A DNA stretch of 64,000 bases from Symsagittifera roscoffensis (Eukaryota; Xenacoelomorpha; Acoela; Convolutidae). Below the pieces are notes generated by a model. The model searched no databases and had not been told where the DNA came from. It saw only the letters and a list, made by a program, of their open reading frames with translations. Within the stretch, counting starts at the first letter, position 1, and each line of letters begins with the position of its first letter. Positions 1 through 11,816 of the stretch are shown piece after piece. The stretch lies in the NCBI RefSeq assembly GCF_963678635.1, contig NC_087065.1, positions 60,848,754-60,912,753 of the forward strand, read 5' to 3'. The position numbers were made by a program, and so were the translations under genes.

Positions 1-1056
1 CCCTGGACCACTCGTCTTTTTTGCTGTTCCATTCTTCATAATTGCTTTGCCCCCCCCCGCTGCTGTGCTCGCGGCATCCCGGGGTAATGGTAACGGTGTT
101 GATTGCAGTTTGTTCCGTTGTGGTTCCACGAAATCAACTCTGTTGCCTTGCGTTCGATCCGCTGCGGGCCTGTCCTGTGACGTAGAGTTTCTCAAGATGG
201 CGTTTAGTTTTTCCTGTATTGCACATGAACTCTCAGCCTGGTCCCTACTCATTGTGTCCATTCTCGTTTCCAGACTCCTCAACTGGCTGTTCACTGCGTC
301 ATACCGTTGCTTCATCTCTTGCATGTCTCTTTTGATGTTCTTGCCTCGCTCTCCATCAGTGGCATCTACTTTGTCTGACATCTGTTGAAGCTTTTCCTCT
401 GTCACTTTCGCCAGGTTGAAATAGTTGTCCAGGTACTCGTGTTTGTTGTACCTTAATTCTTTCTTTATCACCTCTCTATCCTCCTCGCTGTGCTTTAGTC
501 TCTCGTCGATCTGATCTAGCTTCGCCATCAGATCGCCCAGCTCGAGAGAAGTTGTTGTTTCATGGTCAGCTGTTGCCCTGTTGTTGGCTGCTGCTCCCAG
601 TTTGACCTGGTCTTCGTCTTGGTCGGTCTCTGTCGTTTTTGTGGAAACTGTTCCGAATGTTTTGCCTTTCTCGGTTTTCGGTTCCTCCGTCACTATGTCT
701 CTTGATTTCATCCCGACCATCATTGCCAACCTTTCAGTAAATGACGTTCTTTTTCCTTGAGACTCTTCCCTTACCGTTTCTGGCGTGTTGTCCGTTGTGT
801 CCTCCACAGTGTCTATCGGCGAGAACTCTATCGACTTTTGATTTGGTTCCTTTGCATTCGGCATCGGTGTCGACTCCGTCGTCTTCTTCTCCACCTCATC
901 CACACTCTGGTCTGGTGTTTCTAGGTCAGTCTCATTGGCGGGTTCCGCTTGTTTCCCTTCCGCGCCCTCTTTTGTCTTGTTCTCTCTAGTACTCCTTGTG
1001 TTGACCATGCTAACTGAAAAGTTCTTCTTTGTTCTTCTTGGGCCAACCGATGTCAT
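1..1056 (-). CDS. retrotransposon gag-like protein, partial (C-terminus beyond left edge)
   Basis: The minus strand is open without a stop from about 1156 to the window edge. The first ATG is at 1056-1054 and gives 352 codons. A second in-frame Met begins the peptide MVNTRS, a start often seen in LTR-retrotransposon Gag proteins. The product is very hydrophilic: a Thr/Glu/Lys-rich N-terminal half of about 170 residues, then a predicted coiled coil (about residues 175-300, rich in Glu, Lys, Leu and Gln, including DLMAKLDQIDERLK), then a Pro/Gly/Ala-rich tail. Codon use is much more GC-rich than the surroundings. No zinc knuckle is visible, but the C-terminus lies outside the window. The Gag assignment rests on composition, the MVNTRS start and the repeat-bearing noncoding DNA upstream; a host coiled-coil exon is the alternative. 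Confidence 0.6.
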   Translation of the reverse strand, partial: MTSVGPRRTKKNFSVSMVNTRSTRENKTKEGAEGKQAEPANETDLETPDQSVDEVEKKTTESTPMPNAKEPNQKSIEFSPIDTVEDTTDNTPETVREESQGKRTSFTERLAMMVGMKSRDIVTEEPKTEKGKTFGTVSTKTTETDQDEDQVKLGAAANNRATADHETTTSLELGDLMAKLDQIDERLKHSEEDREVIKKELRYNKHEYLDNYFNLAKVTEEKLQQMSDKVDATDGERGKNIKRDMQEMKQRYDAVNSQLRSLETRMDTMSRDQAESSCAIQEKLNAILRNSTSQDRPAADRTQGNRVDFVEPQRNKLQSTPLPLPRDAASTAAGGGKAIMKNGTAKKTSGPG

Positions 1057-2870
1057 TTTTCGTAGCGACGAGTTATATTTTGTCTTTGATTCTGTACCTC
1101 TTTTTGATTCGATGCTAAATTTGGATATCCGCTTCTGATAACCGACGCGTGTAAGAATCTAATGTAACTAAATCGACGATGCCGATCAATTAGTTACTCT
1201 AATGAGTCCCCCCTTTTTACACTTTACAACCACCAACCTCTAACCTAACCAGCCCCCCTTCTAACCTCCCCCCTCTTTAGCCCTCTTTTAAGCCGAAAAT
1301 TCCCTTAAGCGCCGGGTGCTAAACCTCTCGAGAGAAAACCGTAGACCTGTTTCCAGGCCTGCTTGAGTAAAACCTTCCTCAAAACAATGGGGTTCCGCTC
1401 ATCCAATTTTACACTTATTTCCTATAATAAAATGTGGATTTTAAGGATACCCGTTTGTCCAACTTGAGAACACCCCTGTGCGTCCTCCTCTTGTTATACC
1501 GGTCCCGTGCTGGTTTTGCCCCTTGACGTGCACTGCACTTGACACCAGCACCACCTTCCCACTTGCCTGGTTACCTCTTCCAGTCAAGTCTCCTAGCGGT
1601 TCAGCTCAATCCTTGTGAACCACTTTCCCACTCGGCTGGTCACCTCTTCCAGTCAAGTCTCCTAGTGGTTCAGCTCAATCCTTGTGAACCACTTTCCCAT
1701 TCGGCTGGTCACCTCTTCCAGTCAAGTCTCCTAGTTGCCCAGCTAAGTTGCAAGCTATCTAAAAACCCTTAACAACGCCCCCCACTTGGGCACCTTATTG
1801 AGGTTGCTGGATTAGATTGCTAGGTTGATCGAAACGATCGGTCTTATAAAGCAGTATGGGTATACTATTTAATTAATATAAAAGTTTGATCCAACTAATC
1901 TGGCGTCAAAATTACTGTCATTTTTGTTTTATGGCTTTTGTTCCTTTTTCTATTCTTTTTTCTTGTTTTTGTTTCGCTTTTTGTCTTTTTGCTCGTGTTT
2001 TTGTCCCCCTAGTTAACCCCCTTACTCGGTTAGCTAAGCCTTGTTCGGAGAGCGTATCAGGAAGTTTTCTCGAGTTTTCTTAAAAAGCTATCACGGTACA
2101 ACCGGAAGGTTTGCACGTTCCCCCTGAACCGTTTCACCGGTACTCTAGAATGGGCATGTAGCCCGGAGCTGCGTCAAGTGGGTTCGACTCCGTAGTCATG
2201 ATGTCGTAAAAACACCCAGGAGCACCATAAAAACACCATGTAACAGTCGCCTACTTCGGTCACATATGAGGCTTAAGAAAAATAGGCCCTATAACCATTG
2301 GCTCAGGAGTCAGGGACACTATCTCTTGTGTTTTTCTACCTCAAAACGGTCGGAGCCAATTCGGTTCACTTGCGACATGCGACTAAAACCCGTTACAGCT
2401 TCAAGGCCACTACCAAAATACCCCCACTCTAGAAATTAAGAAAACAAGATACTTAGGTCTCAAAATACCCAAAATACACAAACGCCGTTAAAAACAGGGT
2501 CGGAACAATCCGTTAAGTTACTTTTTATTGGACAATGGAACTTTGATCCGTTTCAGATGGATCATTCTAAAACTCGCCTTACCTCAACATACTTATCATA
2601 AAACACACTCGGGAAAATTAAATTAGGTACTCACATAGCAGCACACTTGAGAATCAGAGTAATTAAGCTATTTGTAACTCTAGCATAAATACGATTGAAT
2701 ATAACTCCAGAAGTTTTCTATCAATGAATTCCAATCAAAGGAAATGAGTTTTAACTTGAGAATATAGTTTTGGGTCTGAACCACTGGGAGACTTCAGTTG
2801 TCTACCTTTCCACTGAAGGTTCACTCTGGTTCAGCTGAATTTCGATTTTTTTTCGTAATCCCTCTGTCTC
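1057..2870. other. noncoding region upstream of gag-like ORF; possible LTR/leader
   Basis: No credible ORF on either strand. Composition differs from the AT-rich flanks, with many CCCC and CCTC runs. It holds a 69-bp tandem repeat. Its position upstream of a minus-strand gag-like ORF fits a 5' LTR plus leader, but I could not place TG...CA boundaries or a primer-binding site because no second copy is in the window. Confidence 0.35.
1563..1745. repeat. 69-bp tandem repeat, about 2.6 copies
   Basis: Units start near 1563, 1632 and 1701; the shared core ACCTCTTCCAGTCAAG recurs exactly 69 bp apart (1573, 1642, 1711). Units differ at only a few bases. The period is a multiple of three, so one frame stays open, but the resulting peptide has no other sign of being a protein. 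Tandem repeats of this size are common in LTR or leader regions of retroelements. Confidence 0.85.
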
Positions 2871-3150
2871 CTATATCAAGATAGGACAGCTCTACTCTCG
2901 TGTTTTTTTACTATAATCTCGGAAATTGCGAATAGCATTTTCCCGCTGTTTTTTCTGTCACTTTCCCGCAATTGCGATTCGGTCGTTCTGATTTTATTTT
3001 TGATGTTTTCAGTTGTCGCGAGAAAGTTGAGCATGACAGGCTCCATTCGAATTTTTGAAAAATTGAACTTCATCCCAAAACCACGTATTTCGTATTCCTC
3101 AAGGTCAAACTTCCAGATATGACTGACTGGCACAATTCGAAATTGCGGGA

Positions 3151-3601
3151 TCTGCATTTTTGTCCATTCTGGTCGAATGTCACAGAGTCCGGACGAAGAG
3201 CTGTCTTGTCTCTTTCAGGAAGGCTGGTCACTTCGTTCCAACACCCTTCCTGGTACTCAGGAATCTCCTTGTAACGATTGTAGCGGCACAATCGTTACAA
3301 CTCGGAATGGTCGTAAATCACTATATTTTCTCAGCTCGTCATTTTTTTTCGTCCGACTCTTCTGTCTCAGAATATTGCTGTTCTGTCTTTTCGCAGTTTT
3401 AAATTGTCGCGAAAAATAAAATCGTTACGTGTCTTTCACGCCCAAATCGAAAATTTAAAAATTAGCATGTCAGGCCAAGTTAACCATTCCTGAGTGGTTT
3501 AAGCACCACTAATTCGTTAAAATCGTTAATCTTCTCAGTCAGATGCTAGAATAAAAATTCGAATTCGAACTGCATTTTGATACATTCTGGTCGAATGTCA
3601 C
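3151..3601. repeat. short direct repeats around a perfect palindrome
   Basis: A ~32-bp sequence at 3151-3183 recurs at 3571-3601 with few changes (shared core CATTCTGGTCGAATGTCAC). Between them, at 3269-3300, lies a perfect 12-bp inverted repeat (arms TTGTAACGATTG) around an 8-nt loop. This may be a small nonautonomous element; no gene is seen in 2871-3830. Confidence 0.5.
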
Positions 3602-3821
3602 AAGATATGACCGGTTCCGTAAAAAACGAACCTAAATTTTAGTGTATTTTAAAACATCTGATTTTTTTAAATGGCAAACGGCTATCTGCATTTCACGGCT
3701 ATTTTACGGTTGCATTGTATTTCATTTGTATTTTATATTTACGGAAACAAATTTCACGTTTAACAAGCTGTTTTTCGCTAGTTTAGTTAAATCGTATTTT
3801 TTTTTGTTTTAATGACAATAT

Positions 3822-3834
3822 TTTGCATTTCAGA
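3822..3834 (+). promoter_or_regulatory. 3' splice acceptor one base before the p24 start codon
   Basis: A pyrimidine-rich tract ending TTTGCATTTCAG places an acceptor at 3833, leaving a single A before the ATG at 3835. No partner donor is evident upstream. This is the layout of a spliced-leader trans-splice acceptor. A conventional 5' UTR intron with an upstream noncoding exon is the alternative. Confidence 0.5.
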
Positions 3835-6800
3835 ATGAACCTGTTTTACGTCATTTATTTGAGTCTGGCATTAACTATTGTATTTTGCAAAGACTATGAA
3901 TTCACTTTCGAGGTACCAGACAATAAAGAGCAGTGCTTTTATGAAGACATAGACCTAAACCAGGAAGTCGAAGTCGAGTTCCAGGTCCTTGTTGGTGGAA
4001 AAAACGATATAGACATGGTTATTCACGGTCCTGGACAGACACTCATTCAAACATATAGAAGGAAGCAACAGGAAACCTACAAATTTAAAACAGTTGATCG
4101 AGGGCAATACGTATTCTGCTTCAACAATGAGTTTTCATCCTTCACCCACAAAGTCGTCTATTTCTACTTAGGAATTGGCGAAGAAGAGTCGTTAACGGAA
4201 GAAATGTCCGTCAAAGCAACTGCCTTGACACAAGTAATGCTTAAATTGTTAAAACGAAGAAAACAGAGTTGTTTTTCAACGCGGATGGGATGGGGCGGAT
4301 TCTCAAAAACTTTTTTTGAAAGGTTTTTTGAGCTTTCCTAAATTTTTTTAAAGACCCCTGTTTGAGCAAATTGTCTGCGCCGCAAGCAAATTTTTGAAAA
4401 AACAGGCCAAAAAAGGCGTTTTATGTCTACCAAAAAATTGCGTTTTCGGCACGCGCTCACACCTCAAAAACTTATTGTAGTGGCGCGAAAGGCACCTTTA
4501 GAAAATTTAAAGGTCAGTCAGGGCGTCTATCCCGCTAAATCTGCCCCTGACTATGAGTTTGTATCAGATACTGATTGACGCGCTCTTTGGAACTGTAACA
4601 GAGCCTTTAGTTTTAAGCTCTTTCTGTTCAAAACGCCATTTCACAAGTTAATTAGGCTCGCGATTAGCAAGCGTTTTCAAACCGGAACATTGACTTTTCG
4701 GGTTAACAGAATCATTTGTATCTTGGTTCTCAATTAATTCAAAGTTCCATGCCTTTCCGGCCAAATTAATGTGGAGGTAACGAATATGCCTGGGACAGCC
4801 AACTGCCTGGGTTCGAATATTATTAGGTTCTTTTTCTTTCTTAAACGGGAAATATTCTGTTTCAAATAAAATTGTCGGCCGATTATTTGTCTGCTTATCT
4901 TTTGTCGGCTTAGTTGTCTTATCTTGGAATCGTTTTTTTTTGCTGCACACATATTTCTATAACCTTGCTGTTAATGATGGATTGACTCGTACAATTTCAT
5001 ATTTGTAGCCTTGAGTTCGTATTTCCTTTGTTTTTTTGTCATGCTAAAAATTGATCTGCCCAAATTATTTCGGCCTATTTTTTATCGGCTCAATGACCTT
5101 ATTTTGGGTGTTTCAAGGGAAACACAATTTTAAACTCCCGTCAGCCTTTTTCAAATTGGTTGTATGTTTATCAATTGGTTAGTTGATTTTTTTTCGTTAT
5201 GGAAAATTATTTCCAAATGTCTCTGGAAATTTTTTAGTTTTTCTCAGAAGTTTTGACTGATTTTAAAAAGGGCTATCAATCAGGGGGTATCTTTTCTCTA
5301 AAACTAACCTCTCAAATCTGATTTTATGGTTTCAATTGAGATAACGGGTAGTGGAAGCTCCACTGCATTAGCGGCCACTCACAATGTTAATTACACTAAA
5401 AGTTATCGCTCTCGGAAATGTTTTGTTTTGAACGTTTTTAAACTTTTTGAAAATTCTCGTTAACTACATAGCCATATCTGAGATTTTGGGTTCAATTCAA
5501 AGAACGGGTTGTGGGAAGCTGTTGTTGTTGATGTTATTGCTCCGTGGACTGTTCGGAGAATATCTCCGCGAGTTCTTCTACGACTAGTAGGGGATTTTTC
5601 CACAAATGTTCAATGGTGGCAGATAAAGGGTTGGCCGGGCAGTTGAACAGATGTTGGCAGTCTTCAATGCTGGAGTTGCATTTGCTGCAGAGCTCTGATT
5701 TAAGGTCCGGTTGTAGTCTTTGTCTGGTTTGGCTAGTTTCCATGAGAAACCTGATCTAAGCTGTCGTAGCGGCTGAGTTCTTCTTCATCTTTCGAAATCC
5801 CAGGAAGGGGTCTTTTCAAAACTCCGTTGTGCTGGCTTTTGGCTCTCTCTTCGGCAACTGCATGTGTGTGTAGATGTTTCAGTTTCTGTTCAAGATCGTC
5901 TGTAAGGAAACTAGCGACTTCCTCACTTTAACTGGCATGCAATTTGGCTGTCCGTAAAGCAGTGTTCTGAATCATTTGAAGTTTCTGTTGGTTGGTTTTA
6001 CTGATTATTGGTGTCCAGGCAGGCTAGGCGTAGTCAATACACGATCTTCCGATGGCACGATAGGTTATCAGTTGTGTTTCTTTATCTTGCCCCCAGTCAA
6101 GTCCAGAAAGCGCGGAGTGCGTTGTTTCTTGCTGCTTCTTTCTTGCAGACGTTGGCTGTGTGTTGTCCGAAGATCAGTATGGTGTCGTACGTCACTCCCA
6201 GTAGTTTTGGCGTCCTTTCAAGCTTCAGCTCATTTTGTGGGAAGCTCATTTGCATATGCGACTACGCCCAAATATTTTGTTTTTCTGACGATTTGTGTTT
6301 GAAAGCTTTTGACTTTTCTCGAGAACTACCCTCTCAAATCTGATGTTTTGGGTTAAATTGAAATCACAGGTTGCGTGAATCTCTGCATAATTGGTTACGC
6401 CTTTTTTTTTTTAAAATATTTGACTCTAAGGAAAAACTACCGTGCCAACTCTCAGATTTATTGTTCAATTGAGAAACCCCGTTTTTGGGATTTTTTTTTC
6501 TGCCTAAGAGGCCACAACCTGCTGGCTGCAGTTAAAACTTATGGATTTAAGAAAGTTTTTGCACCGTTTTTTTAAAACTTCTTAAATTTCAGCCCCGAAT
6601 CTGTAGTAGTTACAGAGAAATCAACAAAAAAGGCGAGGAAAAGGTTTCTTAACTTCATCGGTTGAAAAGCAAGAGTTTCTTTTTCTGTGTCCTGTGACTG
6701 TACATATGTACTGTAGGCCTAGTAACCGTTCAAATTGTTTTTTTTTCAATTTTGATGTAATTCTTGCATTAATTTTTTTCTTGACATGATTTCCTCAAAA

Positions 6801-8023
6801 GGCACTTTCATAAGAGACACATTGAGATAAATCGTTCAATATTATGGCTAGAACGAGTTTTTGAAACCAATTTGTCAACATAGTGGCTTTCGTCTCTAGC
6901 TTTTGTGACGGCTTTTGAGGGATAGTTTGCCATGCTACTTGTATCGCTAGGGGGCGAGCTCTTTACCTATGTTTAAATGCGTTCATTTTTAGATTGAGTC
7001 CTCCTGTGTGTCGATACATGAGTCCATGAATGCAGCCAAGGATTATCAGACAGACTATCGACTAAGGGAGTATAGAGGACGCACTTTGGCCGAAATGCTG
7101 AATGAGCGAGTGCAAGTCTGGTCCGTTGGTAAGTCGTGTGAAATGTGATGTTTGTTGTAATAGGTATAGGAAATACACGGTTGATCTATATAAAATATTG
7201 AGTACTGCAAATACTCCGTCGCCAATAAAAATTGTAGATTTGTCAATAATTTCTACCCTGCTCTGATCTCTGTCTAATTATTTTTTTTACTTTTAAATAA
7301 TTTCATTTTATGCCCGTCAATTGGGAACGCTTGGAGGATCTGTTGATCTCGCTGCTTGTCCTTTCCGATTTTTTTCTTTTCCTTGTTCTTCAACACTTTT
7401 TACACTAGCTATCAGCGTAGTGTATTATTACGACCCTTTTTTTTCAACCTAACTGGCAAATAAAATTGTTCATTAAAAGTGTTCATTTATTTTGAAATTT
7501 CACCCAAGCATTAGAAATTGTTCAGCATCTGTTCTCTATTTTTGGCTAGTGTTGGGTACCTATTAAGCGTCTTTGGCCGGGTGGTTGGTGTGTGAGACTG
7601 TTAATCGCTAAGTCGCAGGCTCAAATCTCAGACATAGCCGAGTTTATACTAATTCGAGGCTTATTTCTAATTTTTCTTATTGCATTTTAAAGAGCTGCTT
7701 TTTGCCGTGTCCTCGCTATTTTTGGCGAAGCGAAGCTTCGCCTCTGCGTTATAGTTGCCACAGATTGTGTATAACCATCAATTTACTTGTTTTTTTTTAA
7801 AATCGAAAACGCGACAAATGTTTTTTTTTTCAGGAAAAGTCTAAAAATTTGTTCAGGCTCAAATTCACTTTTTCGCGGTTTGAGTTTTGATTTTAACAAT
7901 CTTAGTGAATTAATGTGTTGTTTAGGTGAATGTATAGCTCTAGTGGTGCTATCTCTAATGCAAGTGCTGATCGTCCGATCATTCTTCAGAGGGAAACCAA
8001 ACCGAGCACCTCCTAGATTCTAA
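3835..8023 (+). CDS. TMED: p24/TMED cargo receptor (gamma-type), three exons
   Basis: Exons: 3835-4233, 6993-7128 and 7926-8023, with phases 0 and 1 and GT-AG introns; the product is 210 residues, normal for the family. p24 proteins are type I membrane proteins of ER-Golgi COPI/COPII vesicles that sort cargo. Visible features: a signal peptide (about residues 1-19), a GOLD domain with the paired cysteines at QCFYEDI and FCFNNEF, a coiled-coil stalk encoded by exon 2 ending VQVWSVG, and in exon 3 a membrane segment followed by a short tail starting RSFF. The di-phenylalanine COP-binding signal is present; a classical KKXX end is not. The motif QCFYEDI and the RLRE...WSVG segment match the TMED1/3/5/7 group best. 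Intron 1 (2.76 kb) contains repeats and a LINE remnant. Confidence 0.93.
4655..4945 (+). repeat. hairpin-headed repeat with tRNA-like cassette (in TMED intron 1)
   Basis: Starts with the head GCGATTAGCAAGCG and the downstream motif TTTTCGGGTTAACA. A tRNA-promoter-like module follows (GTGGAGGTAACGAATATG near 4771, B-box GGGTTCGAATA near 4809), then a TTTGTCTGCTTAT..GTCGGCTTAG segment. Other members of this layout lie at 19295, 26284, 31106 and 32494. Confidence 0.55.
5515..6240 (-). pseudogene. degenerate non-LTR retrotransposon (Jockey-like RT C-terminal part)
   Basis: Translation of the minus strand gives, across several frameshifts and stops, the end of a LINE reverse transcriptase: KLLGVTYDT near 6200, a thumb-type segment with LDWGQDKETQLITYRAI, then LQMIQNTALRTA, and finally a cysteine-histidine knuckle (CSKCNSS...CQHLFNC) in an intact 69-codon stretch at 5534-5743. 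The 3' end runs into a short CAACAA-rich tail. At least three in-frame stops or shifts show it is dead. A second LINE fragment of similar type lies at 43785-45360 on the other strand. Confidence 0.8.
7400..7756 (+). repeat. SINE-like element with tRNA-Asn-like module and hairpin tail
   Basis: An internal tRNA-like segment has an A-box region TGGCCGGGTGGTTGG (7574), an anticodon-loop-like GACTGTTAATC (7596) and a B-box-like GGCTCAAATCTC (7617). It ends with the hairpin GCGAAGCGAAGCTTCGCCTC shared with the copy at 42712-42748. It lies in TMED intron 2. Too degenerate for a functional tRNA gene. Confidence 0.6.
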
Positions 8024-8450
8024 GCACCACCGCCAAGCAACTTCCTTAGACCAGGACACCCAAACGGAACTAAACAACAATTAACGAAAGTCATGTCTCC
8101 TGAAAATCACCGCGAAGCCAACTCGATTGAAACAACAAAGACAAAATGCAAAAAAAATAGATAATCAATTAGCTTCGGTGTTGAGGTAGCTTCACCTCAA
8201 AATTAAGCTACATTTCAAACGGGCAACAATGATGCGCACGTGCTTTTATTGTTTATCTGGGAGTTCAGTCAGATAAATCTTCGATCATCAATAGATCAAT
8301 TATATAAATTACTATCAAGCAGACAAACGCAAGACAAAATTTTCTTGAAAAAAGTAACCTGCTCGCTACATGAAAGTTTCTTTCAATCAACTTTTTTGTC
8401 GGATTGGGATTAAGTTTGTCTGCTTGAAAACTGCAGTTTTTTTCCAATTT
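8024..8450. other. 3' flank of TMED; no gene seen
   Basis: The first ~140 bp after the TMED stop is less AT-rich, probably 3' UTR. The rest is AT-rich with no supported feature. Confidence 0.4.
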
Positions 8451-10133
8451 CATTCGGTTTCAACATCTCATCTTGAAGCGTATTTCCATTTAGTATTGTT
8501 TACTTAATTATTTCCTCATTTCGTTTTCCGCTAGCTCTTTATACTTCGTGTTAATAGGGGCTTACTGCAATACAATGTTGTCGTTGCTTTATCAATGAAA
8601 CTTTTATATGTACAAATATACAGCTAAAATTTCAAATTATTGTATAAAATGCGCTAAATATTAATGGTTTTCTGAAATCGAATTGATGTTAAACGAAGGT
8701 ATTTCTTTAATTGAAGAGAAATTAGGTCGTTCGTTGTGCTGATTACACATGCGAGTTTTGTTTGTTCAGTCAGCTTTTTTCCTATCTAAATATCACTTGA
8801 CGAGTTTTTAAGAGTCGCTGAAAGTAGTTCAGATTCTGACATAGGTCGCGATGTTTTTTTGGTCGTTTTTTTTCAGCGAAAGTCTTAAAGTTTGTTCAGG
8901 CTCAAATGTACTTTTTCGCGGTTTGACTTTTGATTTCTTTTTAAGCTCTGTCCCTTTACGTTGAAGGCAAACTCCACTATCGAACAGCAAAAGTTTAAAG
9001 ATCAAGAAAAACGAGATCGACTACTAGTTGACTTCAGTCAAAAATTATTTATGTGTTCTGAATTCAATAATTACTCAAGTTTTCTGAATTCCCAGCAGGA
9101 TAAAAAAATTACTATTGATGCCGTTTTCTCTAATTTGGATAACTTAGCGAAAGAAGTGGTTGGTTTTTCCTTTTTTTCCCTCACATAGTCAGGTACCATA
9201 AATATTCATCGGAATGGGTCTGGTTATATATCATCTTAAAGCGTTTTCAGTCTTGATTTGATTAAAAAAAGTTTCGCAGTGTTCCGAAAATACGGCTTGA
9301 AATTTTTGGTATAATTTCGAGCAATTGAATCGAGCGAGAAGGCTAGTTTTATTTAAGTTTAGTTTCGATGCTTTTTTATCATTCATTTGTCTCACTTCTT
9401 GGCGATATTTCTCTTAAGGAATTTTTATTCAATACTAAGTAGAAAACTTTTTGATAGATCAGTTTTTCGATATTTTTTCATTTAAAACAATTTTTTTCTT
9501 TCCACGGTTTTATCTTTATTTCTGTCAGTTAGTTTGTTTTGCTATGTATTTGTTGTTTTAAAAGTAGTGCGAAGCTTTGCTTCGTATTTGTGTGTACAAT
9601 TTCTAAAGGTGCAGGTAATTCAGTTCGAATGTTTGAGATTTTTTTTGCAATTTTCATAATTTTTTTTATTTGTCGTTGCATCTGCAAGAAATGATAGTAA
9701 TTCATATTTATATCTGAATTATAATTTTTCGCCTTTGCACTTTGAGGTGTCAATAAACATGGTGAATAGTTTCCTCTAAAGGTAGTTGTTGTTGTTTTTT
9801 TCAGGAAAACTTTATTCACACTCAAATTTGATTTTCGTGTTTAGAATAGCGAAAATGCAAATGGCGCAAAAAAGTGACCGATTTTTAGTTTTGAAGCGGA
9901 TTTTTCATCCAGATTTATCAAAAGGTTTGCATCATAAAATATGTGCAATAAAATCAGTCTGATTGTTTTCTTGTTTTTTTTTTATTTCAGTTCAGTGATC
10001 CTATTTTTTGCTATGGGTTATGCGATCATTTTAAAAGTGTTTAAAGCCGAAGTTTAATCCCTTTTCTGGCCCCAAAACAGCCAAAGGTTTGAAAAATGAA
10101 GCAACTTTTTTGACAGTATCACTGGTGGTTATT
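8451..10133. repeat. 1,683-bp tandem duplication, copy 1
   Basis: Matches 10134-11816 end to end. I noticed only a handful of differences by eye (for example near 9329, in a T/A run near 9660, and near 9760). The junction shares two T bases. Both copies carry an internal repeat beginning near 8870 (TTGTTCAGGCTCAAAT, then GGAAGGCAAACTCC-like sequence) also found at 43010-43200, and a 75-codon open frame without ATG support that I do not call a gene. Confidence 0.95.
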
Positions 10134-11816
10134 CATTCGGTTTCAACATCTCATCTTGAAGCGTATTTCCATTTAGTATTGTTTACTTAATTATTTCCTC
10201 ATTTCGTTTTCCGCTAGCTCTTTATACTTCGTGTTAATAGGGGCTTACTGCAATACAATGTTGTCGTTGCTTTATCAATGAAACTTTTATATGTACAAAT
10301 ATACAGCTAAAATTTCAAATTATTGTATAAAATGCGCTAAATATTAATGGTTTTCTGAAATCGAATTGATGTTAAACGAAGGTATTTCTTTAATTGAAGA
10401 GAAATTAGGTCGTTCGTTGTGCTGATTACACATGCGAGTTTTGTTTGTTCAGTCAGCTTTTTTCCTATCTAAATATCACTTGACGAGTTTTTAAGAGTCG
10501 CTGAAAGTAGTTCAGATTCTGACATAGGTCGCGATGTTTTTTTGGTCGTTTTTTTTCAGCGAAAGTCTTAAAGTTTGTTCAGGCTCAAATGTACTTTTTC
10601 GCGGTTTGACTTTTGATTTCTTTTTAAGCTCTGTCCCTTTACGTTGAAGGCAAACTCCACTATCGAACAGCAAAAGTTTAAAGATCAAGAAAAACGAGAT
10701 CGACTACTAGTTGACTTCAGTCAAAAATTATTTATGTGTTCTGAATTCAATAATTACTCAAGTTTTCTGAATTCCCAGCAGGATAAAAAAATTACTATTG
10801 ATGCCGTTTTCTCTAATTTGGATAACTTAGCGAAAGAAGTGGTTGGTTTTTCCTTTTTTTCCCTCACATAGTCAGGTACCATAAATATTCATCGGAATGG
10901 GTCTGGTTATATATCATCTTAAAGCGTTTTCAGTCTTGATTTGATTAAAAAAAGTTTCGCAGTGTTCCGAAAATACGGCTTGAAATTTTTGGTATAATTT
11001 CGAGCAATTGGATCGAGCGAGAAGGCTAGTTTTATTTAAGTTTAGTTTCGATGCTTTTTTATCATTCATTTGTCTCACTTCTTGGCGATATTTCTCTTAA
11101 GGAATTTTTATTCAATACTAAGTAGAAAACTTTTTGATAGATCAGTTTTTCGATATTTTTTCATTTAAAACAATTTTTTTCTTTCCACGGTTTTATCTTT
11201 ATTTCTGTCAGTTAGTTTGTTTTGCTATGTATTTGTTGTTTTAAAAGTAGTGCGAAGCTTTGCTTCGTATTTGTGTGTACAATTTCTAAAGGTGCAGGTA
11301 ATTCAGTTCGAATGTTTGAGATTTTTTTTGCAATTTTCATATTTTTTTTTATTTGTCGTTGCATCTGCAAGAAATGATAGTAATTCATATTTATATCTGA
11401 ATTATAATTTTTCGCCTTTGCACTTTGAGGTGTCAATAAACACGGTGAATAGTTTCCTCTAAAGGTAGTTGTTGTTGTTTTTTTCAGGAAAACTTTATTC
11501 ACACTCAAATTTGATTTTCGTGTTTAGAATAGCGAAAATGCAAATGGCGCAAAAAAGTGACCGATTTTTAGTTTTGAAGCGGATTTTTCATCCAGATTTA
11601 TCAAAAGGTTTGCATCATAAAATATGTGCAATAAAATCAGTCTGATTGTTTTCTTGTTTTTTTTTTATTTCAGTTCAGTGATCCTATTTTTTGCTATGGG
11701 TTATGCGATCATTTTAAAAGTGTTTAAAGCCGAAGTTTAATCCCTTTTCTGGCCCCAAAACAGCCAAAGGTTTGAAAAATGAAGCAACTTTTTTGACAGT
11801 ATCACTGGTGGTTAGT
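10134..11816. repeat. 1,683-bp tandem duplication, copy 2
   Basis: Direct head-to-tail copy of 8451-10133. The near identity implies a very recent duplication, or separated haplotypes or mis-joined reads in the assembly. Confidence 0.95.

Noticed and set aside
7567-7640. Functional tRNA-Asn gene
   Set aside because: Anticodon-like GTT loop present, but the T-arm and acceptor are degenerate and the copy sits in a SINE-like element.
8961-9188. 75-codon open frame present in both tandem copies (also 10644-10871)
   Set aside because: It begins with TTG, has no recognisable domain, and its first part belongs to a dispersed noncoding repeat also at 43010; identity between copies is due to the duplication.
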